DNA of 64,000 nt from Salinivirgaceae bacterium. GTDB lineage: Bacteria; Bacteroidota; Bacteroidia; Bacteroidales; SZUA-534. Below, piece by piece: positions 54,729 through 63,265 of this stretch. The position numbers and the translations under genes are program-made. A model generated the notes under the pieces. That model worked only from the letters and a program-made list of their open reading frames with translations, did no database searches and was not told the DNA's origin. Numbering within the stretch: position 1 is the first letter of the stretch; the number at the start of each line of letters is the position of its first letter. The stretch covers positions 1 through 64,000 of the forward strand of contig JAFZWI010000023.1 of the NCBI GenBank assembly GCA_017617355.1, read 5' to 3'.

Positions 54729-54748
54729 TCATTCAAATTCTGTTGAAA

Positions 54749-55627
54749 ATGAACAAAAAAGAAAAACGAATCTCTTCGCGACAATTGCGAAGTTCTTATA
54801 TAACAACAGTTATCAGCATCTCGTTGGTGCTGTTTGTAATAGGATTGGTGGGTTTGCTGATTCTGAACGCACACAAGATTTCGCAGCATGTTAAAGAAAA
54901 CATTGAATTGACTATCTTTTTGAACGACGATGTCAAAGAGGTGGAAATGATTCGATTTGAAAACATTCTAAAAACATCGGATTTTGTAAGACAAACAGCA
55001 TTTGTTTCGAAAGATTCAGCTGCACGCGAGTTGACACAAGAGATAGGGGAGGATTTTGTTAGTTTCTTGGGATACAATCCATTGTCGCCGTCGATAGAAG
55101 TGAAGCTGAAAGCCGATTACGCTAACATTGACAGCATTGCTAAAATTGAGAAGAAGCTGTCCAAATATTCGTTGGTGAAAGAGGTATCATACCAAAAGTC
55201 ACTGATTGAAACTATAAATCAGAATGTCAAAAGGATAAGCATTATCTTGCTTATTTTCTGTGGACTGCTGTTCATCATATCGCTTTCATTAATCAACAAC
55301 ACCATACGACTGTCAGTTTATGCGCGCCGATTCCTGATAAAGACAATGGAGCTTGTTGGTGCCACACGGTCGTTTGTCCGTGCGCCGTTCATTATCAAAA
55401 GTTTGTGTCATGCACTTTACAGCATAATAATAGCTTACATTCTGCTAGGCGGTGTTATCTATATGATAAATGAGCATGTGCAAGAGCTTGAGATAATGTG
55501 CGAGCTTGATACAATTGCCATTCTTTATGCTGGCATTATGGTTGTTGGCTTCTTAATTGTCTGGATTTCAAACTTTTTCGCAGTCAACAGATATTTACGG
55601 ATGAAAGGAAACGAACTTTACGCTTAA
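54749..55627 (+). CDS. ftsX: Cell division protein FtsX
   Basis: The 292-residue inner-membrane half of the FtsEX complex, which links divisome ATP hydrolysis to activation of septal peptidoglycan hydrolases, usually through an EnvC-type protein. TM1 is at about 20-42, an extracytoplasmic loop at 45-160, and three more TM segments lie at about 165-187, 213-240 and 255-280. The frame extends upstream to 54602 over unrelated sequence overlapping the previous gene. The ATG at 54749 gives the normal N-terminus. ftsE is not in the window. An EnvC-like gene is 9 kb away. Confidence 0.9.
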   Translation: MNKKEKRISSRQLRSSYITTVISISLVLFVIGLVGLLILNAHKISQHVKENIELTIFLNDDVKEVEMIRFENILKTSDFVRQTAFVSKDSAARELTQEIGEDFVSFLGYNPLSPSIEVKLKADYANIDSIAKIEKKLSKYSLVKEVSYQKSLIETINQNVKRISIILLIFCGLLFIISLSLINNTIRLSVYARRFLIKTMELVGATRSFVRAPFIIKSLCHALYSIIIAYILLGGVIYMINEHVQELEIMCELDTIAILYAGIMVVGFLIVWISNFFAVNRYLRMKGNELYA

Positions 55628-55637
55628 AATAACAGAA

Positions 55638-55880
55638 ATGGAAGAGAATAAATCAAAAAGCGGCTTTGCCTTAAGCCAGAAAAACTATAGGTTCATACTG
55701 ATTGGCATAGCATTGATAATCTTTGGTTTTATACTTATGACAGGAGGCCGTTCAAACGACCCGCAGGTGTTCAACGAAGCAATGTTCAGCGCGCGCCGGA
55801 TAATTGTGGCGCCAATCATTGTTTTAGCCGGATTCTTTTTCGAAATCTATGCCATAATGCACAAACCGGAAAAAGAGTAA
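55638..55880 (+). CDS. DUF3098 small membrane protein
   Basis: An 80-residue protein with two TM helices (about 18-36 and 55-74) joined by a short loop containing GGRSNDPQVFNEAMFSARR. DUF3098 is a Bacteroidetes family that usually follows ftsX. The arrangement suggests a minor accessory of the divisome or envelope. In Bacteroides relatives an uppP gene usually comes next; here truB follows after 12 bases. Confidence 0.85.
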   Translation: MEENKSKSGFALSQKNYRFILIGIALIIFGFILMTGGRSNDPQVFNEAMFSARRIIVAPIIVLAGFFFEIYAIMHKPEKE

Positions 55881-55892
55881 CAATTTCATTCA

Positions 55893-56618
55893 ATGATATT
55901 TACACCCGGAAAAGAGCAATATGATTTTGAGGAAGGGCAAATCATATTGATTAACAAACCGCTGAAATGGACTTCGTTCGATGTTGTGAACAAAGTGCGT
56001 TATCTGCTTAGGAATCAGTTTGGTTACAAAAAAATAAAAGTTGGCCATTGCGGAACTTTGGACCCTTTGGCTACGGGCCTTCTGATAGTTTGCACCGGCA
56101 AATTCACCAAAAAGATAGAAGAGCTGCAGGCAAGCGTTAAAGAATATGTCGGCACATTTGTACTGGGTGCCACAACTCCTTCGTATGACCTTGAAACCGA
56201 GATAGATAATAGATATTCTACCGAAGGAATAACCGAAGAAAAAGTGAGAGAGGCGCTCAAGTCGTTCGAAGGAGAGCAAGAGCAGATTCCGCCTCTTTTT
56301 TCGGCCAAAATGGTTGACGGACAGCGAGCTTATATTGCCGCCCGTAAAGGAAAAAATGTCGAAATGAAACCTTCGCTAATCAACATTGAGAAATGTGAAC
56401 TGGTTAGCTATAATTTTCCTGAAGTAACGGCCCGGATAGTATGCAGTAAAGGCACGTATATCAGGTCGATAGCGCGCGATTTGGGTGAAAGACTAAACTC
56501 CGGAGCGTATCTTGGCGGACTGCAGCGCACACGTATAGGTGATTTCACTTTAAATAATGCTGTTGATATTTTGGAATTTGAAAAAATTATAAAAAATTGC
56601 GCCGAATTTCGCGGATAG
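55893..56618 (+). CDS. truB: tRNA pseudouridine-55 synthase TruB
   Basis: Converts U55 in the T loop of tRNAs to pseudouridine. The 241-residue protein has the catalytic Asp57 in GTLDPLATG and the KPLKWTSFD entry. SAKMVDGQRAY and KGTYIRSIARDLG complete the family pattern. It has the usual short length of Bacteroidetes TruB, without the PUA domain of E. coli. It is co-directional with queA, a second tRNA-modifying gene, 75 bases away. Confidence 0.95.
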   Translation: MIFTPGKEQYDFEEGQIILINKPLKWTSFDVVNKVRYLLRNQFGYKKIKVGHCGTLDPLATGLLIVCTGKFTKKIEELQASVKEYVGTFVLGATTPSYDLETEIDNRYSTEGITEEKVREALKSFEGEQEQIPPLFSAKMVDGQRAYIAARKGKNVEMKPSLINIEKCELVSYNFPEVTARIVCSKGTYIRSIARDLGERLNSGAYLGGLQRTRIGDFTLNNAVDILEFEKIIKNCAEFRG

Positions 56619-56693
56619 GCAAACGAACTCATTTTCTTAACAATAAGAACAGAAAAACTCAGTTTATTATTCATATAAAAACATAAATTTCCA

Positions 56694-57743
56694 ATGAAAC
56701 TTTCACAATTTAACTACGATTTACCAGAGGACAGGATAGCGTTGTACCCTACTGAAAACCGTGATGAATCAAGATTGTTAGTTTTGAACCGTAAGACAGG
56801 ACAGGTTGAACATAAGATTTTCAAGGAAATAATCAATTATTTCGATGACAAGGATGTGTTTGTGTTCAACAACACCAAAGTTTTTCCGGCACGTTTGTAT
56901 GGAAATAAAGAAAAAACTGGAGCAAAAATCGAAGTTTTCCTGCTTCGTGAGCTGAACCACGACCAGCGTCTTTGGGACGTTTTGGTTGACCCGGCCCGCA
57001 AAATTCGCATAGGCAACAAGCTCTATTTTGGAGAAGACGATTCGCTTGTGGCTGAAGTTATAGACAACACCACATCGCGAGGCCGTACGCTTCGCTTCTT
57101 GTTCGACGGCCCGTACGAAGAGTTCAAGAAGACGCTTTACTCGCTTGGTGAAACACCACTGCCGCGTTCAATCAAACGCCCGGTTGAGCCAGAAGACGCA
57201 ATACGTTATCAGACGATATTTGCCAAACACGAAGGCGCTGTTGCCGCTCCTACAGCTGGTTTGCACTTCAGCCGCGAACTTCTGAAACGCTGCGAGATAA
57301 AGGGCATAAAATTCGCCGAGATAACACTTCACATCGGACTTGGAAATTTCCGCTCTGTCGATGTTGAGGATTTGACAAAACATAAAATGGATTCCGAACA
57401 GATTTTCATATCGGAGGAAGCCGCCAATATTGTCAACAAGGCAAAAGAGGAGAAACATCAGGTTTGCGCCATAAGCACAACAGTGATGCGTACACTCGAA
57501 AGCTCGGTATCGACATACGGATACCTGAAGCCTTATGAAGGCTGGACAAATAAATTCATTTTCCCGCCATACGACTTCAGCGTGGCATCATCGATGGTGT
57601 CGAACTTCCATTTGCCGCAATCGACAATGCTGATGATGGTTGCCGCTTACGCCGGCTACGACCTATTGATGGACACCTACCAACTTGCCCTTAAAGAAGG
57701 GTACAGGTTTGGTGCTTATGGAGACGCAATGCTGATTATCTGA
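56694..57743 (+). CDS. queA: S-adenosylmethionine:tRNA ribosyltransferase-isomerase QueA
   Basis: Transfers and isomerises the ribosyl part of SAM onto preQ1 in tRNA to give epoxyqueuosine, part of queuosine synthesis at position 34. The 349-residue length is normal. Conserved blocks are [10 protein letters not shown] near the start, [11 protein letters not shown] at about 57-67, [13 protein letters not shown] at about 180-192 and HIGLGNF at about 215-221. The [19 protein letters not shown] ending is conserved. It lies in the truB-queA neighbourhood typical of the phylum. Confidence 0.96.
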   Translation: MKLSQFNYDLPEDRIALYPTENRDESRLLVLNRKTGQVEHKIFKEIINYFDDKDVFVFNNTKVFPARLYGNKEKTGAKIEVFLLRELNHDQRLWDVLVDPARKIRIGNKLYFGEDDSLVAEVIDNTTSRGRTLRFLFDGPYEEFKKTLYSLGETPLPRSIKRPVEPEDAIRYQTIFAKHEGAVAAPTAGLHFSRELLKRCEIKGIKFAEITLHIGLGNFRSVDVEDLTKHKMDSEQIFISEEAANIVNKAKEEKHQVCAISTTVMRTLESSVSTYGYLKPYEGWTNKFIFPPYDFSVASSMVSNFHLPQSTMLMMVAAYAGYDLLMDTYQLALKEGYRFGAYGDAMLII

Positions 57744-57761
57744 TAAATAAAACTTACTATC

Positions 57762-58673
57762 GTGGACAACTTGAAAGATTTTGAATCGGCCAATGGCAAC
57801 GGAAACAAGAAATATGTTGTTATAATTGCTATAGAAACCATTTTATTAGCTGTAATGTGTGTGCTTTATTTCACCAAACAGCACACAACCACCGTGCAGC
57901 AAGTGCAAATAGTAACTGTCAGTGCTGAAAAAGACTCGCTGGCGGCACAATATCAGAATTTGTTGGCTGATTACGAGAATATCGAAACAACAAATGATAG
58001 TATTTCGGCACAACTTGAACAACAGAAGGAGCACATCCGTGAGTTGATGACAGAACTGAAGACCACAAAATCGGAGAACAAAGCGCAGATTGCCAAAATG
58101 AAAAAAGAGCTGAAAACCCTGCGCGATGTGATGAAAAACTTTGTGCATCAGATAGATTCGCTCAACACTCTTAACATTCAGTTGACCGAGGAGAACACCG
58201 AAGTGAAAAAGCAGATTACAGCAGCCAAAAAAGAGAACAAGCAACTGACTCAAAAATATGAGGAGTCGCAGGCCAAAGTGGCGAAGGCTTCTGTCATTAA
58301 GGCTATCAATTCGTCGATGACAAGCTTCAACGCCAAAGGCAAACCCGCCAATAAAGCCAAGAAAATCAAACGGTTGGCTGTAAGTTTCACACTCGATGAA
58401 AACCCGATTGCACCGCGCGGCAACAAAAAAGTGTATGTCCGCATCACTTCGCCCGACGGGCTGATGCTTATCAACAAGGAGCAGGACACCTTCAAATTTG
58501 AGGATGACAAAATCACCTTCTCGGCTCTGCGCCAGGTTGATTACAAAGGCGAAAAGATTGACATGGTAATTTACTATGAGTGCGAGGAGGGAGAGCTGAA
58601 GACCGGCATCTATAAAACCGATATCTTCTGCGACGGCAACATGATTGGAACAACAGAAATCGAATTGAAGTAA
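57762..58673 (+). CDS. Membrane-anchored coiled-coil protein
   Basis: A 303-residue protein with a GTG start at 57762 and one TM segment at about 18-36. A long coiled coil runs from about 50 to 180 with many Gln, Glu and Lys residues. A globular, beta-rich C-terminal domain (about 190-303) contains VRITSPDGLML and KTGIYKTDIFCDGNMIG. Such proteins are widespread in Bacteroidetes without an assigned function. The opening MDNLKDFE and the gap of 18 bases after queA suggest the same transcript. The C-terminal domain may be an Ig-like binding module. Confidence 0.7.
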   Translation: MDNLKDFESANGNGNKKYVVIIAIETILLAVMCVLYFTKQHTTTVQQVQIVTVSAEKDSLAAQYQNLLADYENIETTNDSISAQLEQQKEHIRELMTELKTTKSENKAQIAKMKKELKTLRDVMKNFVHQIDSLNTLNIQLTEENTEVKKQITAAKKENKQLTQKYEESQAKVAKASVIKAINSSMTSFNAKGKPANKAKKIKRLAVSFTLDENPIAPRGNKKVYVRITSPDGLMLINKEQDTFKFEDDKITFSALRQVDYKGEKIDMVIYYECEEGELKTGIYKTDIFCDGNMIGTTEIELK

Positions 58674-58692
58674 AACCTTAAATCCGGTTGTT

Positions 58693-59052
58693 ATGAAATG
58701 GTTGCATAATCTATTGAAATGTTTCTCGTTTTCTGCCGTATTATTCACATTTCAAGCATGTTATGGTGACGGCTCCGATTACGACTATTTTGAAGAAATG
58801 CGATTCATTGTTACCGACGAGTCGGGCAAATGCATTCCCGATGTTGAGGTTTTGTCAAAAACCAAAGAATCGGAAGACTGGTTTAATATAGGAATAACCG
58901 ATATAAAAGGAACCGTCTATGGATGTGATATTTACAACGAATGCGACAGTATCTGGTTCAAATTCAAGCCGAAAGACTATTACCAGGAAAAAGACACCGT
59001 TGTAAAATATACAGGGCCGGCAAAATACGTGATAAAACTCAACAAGAAGTAA
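58693..59052 (+). CDS. Radical SAM-associated putative lipoprotein
   Basis: A 119-residue predicted lipoprotein with lipobox FQAC (Cys23), followed by YGDGSDYDYFEEM. The mature domain begins FIVTDESGKCIPDVEV, an Ig-like or carboxypeptidase-regulatory fold. The size and position fit the lipo_with_rSAM family (TIGR04134), which occurs only next to a radical SAM/SPASM partner of the TIGR04133 type. The partner is the next gene, 32 bases downstream. Whether the lipoprotein is the substrate is unproven. It has two further Cys at about 48 and 75-80 in the mature domain. Confidence 0.75.
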   Translation: MKWLHNLLKCFSFSAVLFTFQACYGDGSDYDYFEEMRFIVTDESGKCIPDVEVLSKTKESEDWFNIGITDIKGTVYGCDIYNECDSIWFKFKPKDYYQEKDTVVKYTGPAKYVIKLNKK

Positions 59053-59084
59053 TCTGTTGGTTTGCGGGCACTTAAAATTCTATT

Positions 59085-60155
59085 ATGAGAGCCGCTATCC
59101 GCAATCTTCTGTTCCGGTTCTTCCGTTGGAACGAGACTAAAGTCCACGAACTCAATTATCTGTTTTGGGAGTGCACAACCCGTTGCAATCTGCATTGCCG
59201 TCATTGTGGCAGCGATTGTTCGGAGTCGAAAGGCGAGCCCGACATGCCGCTGGTCGATTTTATTGGTGCGCTGAAAACCATTCCTCCGAAAGAGAAAGTC
59301 AAGAAATTTCATGTTGTGCTGACGGGCGGGGAACCGTTGCTAAGGCCTGATATTGAGGAGATTGGTCGCCAACTGCGCGCCAACGGCTGTCATTGGGGAA
59401 TGGTGAGCAACGGATATTTCTACACGGCCGAAAAACAGAAAAAACTACTATTGGCCGGCATGGAATCGCTGACAATCAGCCTCGACGGATTGGAAAGCTC
59501 TCACGACTGGATGCGCGGAAAAACCGGCAGTTTCAGTCATGCCATATCGGCTATCGGTCTTGCTGCCAAAGAGAAACGATTAACATTCGATGTGGTGACA
59601 TGTGTCAACAAACGCAACATTGGTGAGCTGGAGGAAATCTACAATTTACTTAGCGGCCTGGGTGTGCGGCAGTGGAGGATATTCACAATAATACCAATAG
59701 GCCGTGCCAAAAACGAGCCCGATTTGCACCTGACCGACAGCCAATTCATTGAACTCATGGAGTTTATTAAGGAAAAACGCGAGCAGCCAAACCAACCGAT
59801 GCGGGTGACATTCAGCTGCGAGGGATATCTTGGCCGCTACGAGTGCCAAGTGCGCAACATGCCGTTTTTCTGCCATGCAGGCATCAACATTGCATCAGTT
59901 TTGATTGACGGCCGCATCTGCGCTTGCCCAAACATTGACCGTGACCGTTTTTCGCAAGGAAGCATCTACACCGACAACTTTTTCGAGGTTTGGAACAACA
60001 GGTTTGAACCGTTCAGAAACCGCAAATGGGCCAAAAAAGGAATTTGCAAAGAGTGCAAAGCTTTCAATCTCTGCCTCGGAAACGGAATGCATAACTGGCA
60101 CGGCGCATGCGACGAGGTAATCAACTGCCATTATCGGAAAACCCTCGGCAAGTAA
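59085..60155 (+). CDS. Radical SAM/SPASM enzyme of the rSAM/lipoprotein type
   Basis: A 356-residue cytosolic enzyme. The radical SAM cluster ligands are C34, C38 and C41 (CNLHCRHC), with further cysteines at 30 and 45. VLTGGEPLLRPD at about 78-89 is the SAM-binding GGEP motif. A SPASM domain supplies auxiliary Fe-S cluster ligands: C263, C279, C281, C321, C324, C330, C342 and C348, with CKECKAFNLC at 321-330. SPASM enzymes modify ribosomal peptides or make heterocycles, and TIGR04133 pairs with a lipoprotein. The substrate of this branch is unknown. The partner lipoprotein precedes it. Confidence 0.85.
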   Translation: MRAAIRNLLFRFFRWNETKVHELNYLFWECTTRCNLHCRHCGSDCSESKGEPDMPLVDFIGALKTIPPKEKVKKFHVVLTGGEPLLRPDIEEIGRQLRANGCHWGMVSNGYFYTAEKQKKLLLAGMESLTISLDGLESSHDWMRGKTGSFSHAISAIGLAAKEKRLTFDVVTCVNKRNIGELEEIYNLLSGLGVRQWRIFTIIPIGRAKNEPDLHLTDSQFIELMEFIKEKREQPNQPMRVTFSCEGYLGRYECQVRNMPFFCHAGINIASVLIDGRICACPNIDRDRFSQGSIYTDNFFEVWNNRFEPFRNRKWAKKGICKECKAFNLCLGNGMHNWHGACDEVINCHYRKTLGK

Positions 60156-60170
60156 AAATCTGCGGAATAA

Positions 60171-60202
60171 TTGGTTTACATCACCGACATTTTCTATCTT
60201 CG
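60171..60202 (+). promoter_or_regulatory. Phosphohexomutase gene promoter
   Basis: TTGG, a 20-base spacer, then TATCTTCG (60195-60202), one base off the -7 consensus. It lies 22 bases before the ATG at 60224. Confidence 0.55.
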
Positions 60203-60223
60203 GCATAACAAAAACTTTGAGTT

Positions 60224-61567
60224 ATGAACGCATTTCACGCCTACGACATTCGCGGAATCTATCCCGACCAATTCAACAAAGACGATGTTTACAAAATCGG
60301 CTTTTTTATTCCTGAACTGTTCAAAACCAACAAGATACTTGTGGGCCGCGATATGCGTACATCGTCGCCGGAGATTTTTGAGTCGCTGTGCCGCGGCATA
60401 ACCGATGCGGGCGCCGATGTTTACGCCGCCGGGCTCACCACCACGCCAATGGTCTACTATGCCACCGCAAAATTCAATTTCGAAGCGTCGGTGCAGATAA
60501 CGGCCTCGCATAACTCGAAGGAATACAATGGTTTGAAGATTTCGAGGGCACAGGCGCTGCCCGTTGGCCTTGACTCGGGTTTGGGCGAACTCAAGACAAT
60601 GGTAGAGACGCGCCAAGTGGCTCCCGTGGCCAAAAAAGGAAAAATTGTTGATTTCGATTTCAAAGCCGAATACATTGATTTTCAGCGGAAATACCTTAAA
60701 AATTTGTCGAATCTAAAAATAGCTATCGATTGCTCGAACGGTATGGCATCGATGCTGATTCACGATATTTTGGGCGATGCGCCAACCTACATCTACGACA
60801 CGCTCGACGGAACCTTCCCACACCACGAGCCGAATCCGCTCATCGAGGCAAACTGCGCTGACCTTGAGGAACTTGTAAAACGTGAAAAAGCTGATGTTGG
60901 CGTCATCTACGACGGCGATGCCGACCGCGTGATGTTCATAGATGAGCAGGGTCGCTTCATCAGCCCCGACCTGATTATCGGTCTGCTGGCGCACTATTTC
61001 CTTGAGGAGAAAGGCTTGAAAGGCAATGTGTTGCAAGACATACGCACATCAAAGGCCGTGGGCGAGTACATCGAGAAATTTGGTTCAAAAATGAACATGT
61101 GGCGAGTTGGTCGCGCTTATGCCGCACTCAAACTGCGCGAGATAGACGGCATCTACGGCGGTGAGCTGGCCGGACACTACTACTTCCGTGACTTTTACTA
61201 CTCCGATTCGGGCATAATGGCCTCGCTCATAGTGCTTGGCATTGTGTCGAACTTGAAAAAGCAGGGAAAAACATTCTCGCAAGCCATTGCCGGCATTGCA
61301 AAATATTGCAATTCAGGCGAAATCAACTTCAAAATTGAGAAGAAAAAAGAGGCCATGGACGCCGTGCGCGACTATTTCACCGGCACCGAAAAGCCAACAG
61401 CCATGTTCGATTTCGACGGCTACCGCGTTGAGTTCCCCGACTGGTGGTTCAACATCCGCCCGTCGAACACCGAGCCTTATCTGCGACTTCTGGCCGAAGC
61501 CAAAACACAGAAGATGCTCGACGAGAAACTGAAGAAAATCAAAGAGATAATCGGCACATTCAATTAA
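60224..61567 (+). CDS. Phosphomannomutase/phosphoglucomutase
   Basis: A 447-residue alpha-D-phosphohexomutase that interconverts hexose 1- and 6-phosphates for sugar-nucleotide synthesis. The phosphoserine is S95 in TASHN. The Mg2+ loop is DGDADR near residue 228. The sugar-specificity loop reads GGELAGH, where many mutases have GGExSGH, and RPSNTEPYLR binds the phosphate. PMM/PGM (AlgC-like) is favoured over GlmM by the length and the opening FHAYDIRGIYP. It has its own promoter and is not in an exopolysaccharide cluster. Confidence 0.92.
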   Translation: MNAFHAYDIRGIYPDQFNKDDVYKIGFFIPELFKTNKILVGRDMRTSSPEIFESLCRGITDAGADVYAAGLTTTPMVYYATAKFNFEASVQITASHNSKEYNGLKISRAQALPVGLDSGLGELKTMVETRQVAPVAKKGKIVDFDFKAEYIDFQRKYLKNLSNLKIAIDCSNGMASMLIHDILGDAPTYIYDTLDGTFPHHEPNPLIEANCADLEELVKREKADVGVIYDGDADRVMFIDEQGRFISPDLIIGLLAHYFLEEKGLKGNVLQDIRTSKAVGEYIEKFGSKMNMWRVGRAYAALKLREIDGIYGGELAGHYYFRDFYYSDSGIMASLIVLGIVSNLKKQGKTFSQAIAGIAKYCNSGEINFKIEKKKEAMDAVRDYFTGTEKPTAMFDFDGYRVEFPDWWFNIRPSNTEPYLRLLAEAKTQKMLDEKLKKIKEIIGTFN

Positions 61568-61715
61568 AAAAGAGAGAGTTGGAGCAAGGCTGGTTTAATT
61601 GAATTTTGAGCGTGGACAGAAAAAAGCACGAGCAAAAAACCGTTTTATTGGCATAACTTTTGTAACAACAATCATAAAATTTTTGCAATAACATTTTGCA
61701 TACCGTTTATTTCAT

Positions 61716-61723
61716 TACTTTTG
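61716..61723 (+). promoter_or_regulatory. -7 box for the gene at 61781 (TACTTTTG)
   Basis: An exact TAnnTTTG match. TTTG at 61695-61698 is a possible -33 box with a 17-base spacer, slightly short. Confidence 0.45.
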
Positions 61724-61780
61724 GTTGCGTGTGCAATAGACATACGCCATTGCGACAATTTATAAGAAAACAACTTAAAA

Positions 61781-62674
61781 ATGTGTAAAATGAACATATA
61801 TCGCGCACTAACGGCAGTTTTGCTAATATGCTTAGTAACAGCATGTTCGAACGAGAAAAAGCAAAAACAACAGCAGCTTGCTGAGGCTCTTGCCGTTGAC
61901 AGCAGCATGAGTCAGACAACAGCGAAAAAGATATTCTTTAATCTGCCTTCGCCTGTTGAAATTACACAGACATTGCTGAAAACCGAAGAGGATTTTGACG
62001 CCAACCTGCTTAATTCGGCCGACAATCTTGACAAATATAACACATCGAGCGCGCTGGCGTTGAACTTTGGTGTGTATGGCGCCGACTTGTGCTATTGCCG
62101 CGTTTACGACCAGTTGCAGGAAGCTATCAGCTATCTGTCAGTAATCAAAAAAGTTACTGAAAAGCTGCAAATCCCTGAGGAGGAAGGCTCGGAAACAATC
62201 AACCGCGTTGAGCAAAGCATCGAAAACCGCGACACCATATTTTATATCATTTCGGATACTTACGCAAAAGCCGACAGCTATCTGAAAGAAACAGAGCGCG
62301 ACATGACAGCATCGCTCATTTTGGTGGGTGCTTGGGTTGAGGGAATGCACTACGCCACACAACTGGCCATTAGACCGAACACCAAAGGTGATATGGTGCA
62401 GAGCATTATCGACCAGAAACATACGGTTACGAACCTTATCAATCTAATGGAGGAATACAAAGGAACACCTGAAATTGCTGTTCTGATTGACGATTTCAAC
62501 AAACTCCAGGAAGAATACAACAACATTGAAATTGTCTACGACAAATCGGTTGTGGTAACCGACCAAGACAAACACTCGACAACCATTGACGCGCCGGTGA
62601 CAGTGAAAGTAACCGCCGACCAAGTGAAGAAAATCGCAGAATTGGTTGATAAAATCAGAAACAATATAATTTAA
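61781..62674 (+). CDS. Lipoprotein of unknown function
   Basis: A 297-residue predicted lipoprotein with lipobox LVTAC (Cys22), followed by SNEKKQKQQQ. The mature part is almost entirely helical and Gln/Glu/Asp/Thr-rich, with several long amphipathic helices such as DQLQEAISYLSVIKKVTEKL. It ends with KVTADQVKKIAELVDKIRN. An in-frame ATG three codons later (MNIYRAL) is an alternative start. A helical bundle, perhaps TPR-like, is likely. The next unknown exported gene is 29 bases downstream. Function not recognised. Confidence 0.65.
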   Translation: MCKMNIYRALTAVLLICLVTACSNEKKQKQQQLAEALAVDSSMSQTTAKKIFFNLPSPVEITQTLLKTEEDFDANLLNSADNLDKYNTSSALALNFGVYGADLCYCRVYDQLQEAISYLSVIKKVTEKLQIPEEEGSETINRVEQSIENRDTIFYIISDTYAKADSYLKETERDMTASLILVGAWVEGMHYATQLAIRPNTKGDMVQSIIDQKHTVTNLINLMEEYKGTPEIAVLIDDFNKLQEEYNNIEIVYDKSVVVTDQDKHSTTIDAPVTVKVTADQVKKIAELVDKIRNNII

Positions 62675-62703
62675 CAGAATATTGATAATTAAAAAGATAC
62701 GAC

Positions 62704-63138
62704 ATGAAAAAGATAATTAGAATTTTAGCGGTTGCCATAGCTTGTATGACTCTTCAGACAAGTGTTGACGCTCAATGCAAAACATTTATCAAGAATGTGT
62801 GCAAGCCGAAACTCGACCCGTACATCTATAACGGACAGATGAACAGCGCTGTGCTGAATCAGGGCGATATTGCCGAGCTGATGCTGACATTCTACAGCAA
62901 CCAAGATTACCGTATTGTTGTTTGCGCCGACGAGTTTGACGATGTTCAGTTCCGTCTGGTTGACCTGACTGGCAAGGAGCTTTACTCGAACACCAACCAC
63001 GGCAATGCCGACCACTGGGACTTCTCGACCAACTCGACACAGCTGCTTACTGTTGAGGTGAGCATCCCCGAGAACAAGACCAGCGAGGACACTAAAAGCG
63101 GTTGCGTATCGATTTTAGTAGGTTTCAAGGAAAAATAA
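62704..63138 (+). CDS. Small exported protein of unknown function
   Basis: A 144-residue protein with a signal peptide (cleavage after VDAQ, about residue 24). The mature part begins CKTFIKNVCKPKLDPY and is then beta-rich, ending with KSGCVSILVGFKEK. Its four Cys could form two disulphides. The PYIYNGQMNSAVLNQGDIAEL stretch looks like a jelly-roll or Ig-like start. It is likely co-transcribed with the preceding lipoprotein. Function not recognised. Confidence 0.6.
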   Translation: MKKIIRILAVAIACMTLQTSVDAQCKTFIKNVCKPKLDPYIYNGQMNSAVLNQGDIAELMLTFYSNQDYRIVVCADEFDDVQFRLVDLTGKELYSNTNHGNADHWDFSTNSTQLLTVEVSIPENKTSEDTKSGCVSILVGFKEK

Positions 63139-63150
63139 ATAGTCAAAAAC

Positions 63151-63174
63151 GGGTTCTTTTTTAAAAAAGGGCTC
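63151..63174. terminator. Palindromic stem after the 62704 gene
   Basis: GGGTTCTTTTTT (63151-63162) pairs with AAAAAAGGGCTC (63163-63174), with G-U wobbles and no natural loop. No T-run follows, so termination is weak or it acts in reverse. Confidence 0.4.
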
Positions 63175-63192
63175 GGTTTAAAAGAAAAACTG

Positions 63193-63200
63193 TATATTTG
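63193..63200 (+). promoter_or_regulatory. greA -7 box (TATATTTG)
   Basis: An exact TAnnTTTG match 65 bases before the greA ATG. The expected start of transcription, about 63205-63207, is directly at the foot of a hairpin. Confidence 0.5.
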
Positions 63201-63207
63201 TATAAAA

Positions 63208-63236
63208 GAGTTCCGCATAAAAGCGGGATTCTTTTT
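63208..63236 (+). terminator. Intrinsic-terminator-like hairpin in the greA leader
   Basis: A 9-bp stem with two G-U pairs, GAGTTCCGC (63208-63216) with GCGGGATTC (63223-63231), closes on a 6-nt loop and is followed by five T residues. It lies between the greA -7 box and its start codon. It may end upstream transcripts, or terminate some greA transcripts early. Confidence 0.6.
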
Positions 63237-63265
63237 GTTTTATATCAAAATTAAAAAAGAGAATC

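Noticed and set aside
57846-58748. 300-codon frame antisense to the coiled-coil protein gene
   Set aside because: The sense frame has a clear TM segment and coiled coil; the antisense frame is Leu/Phe-rich noise.
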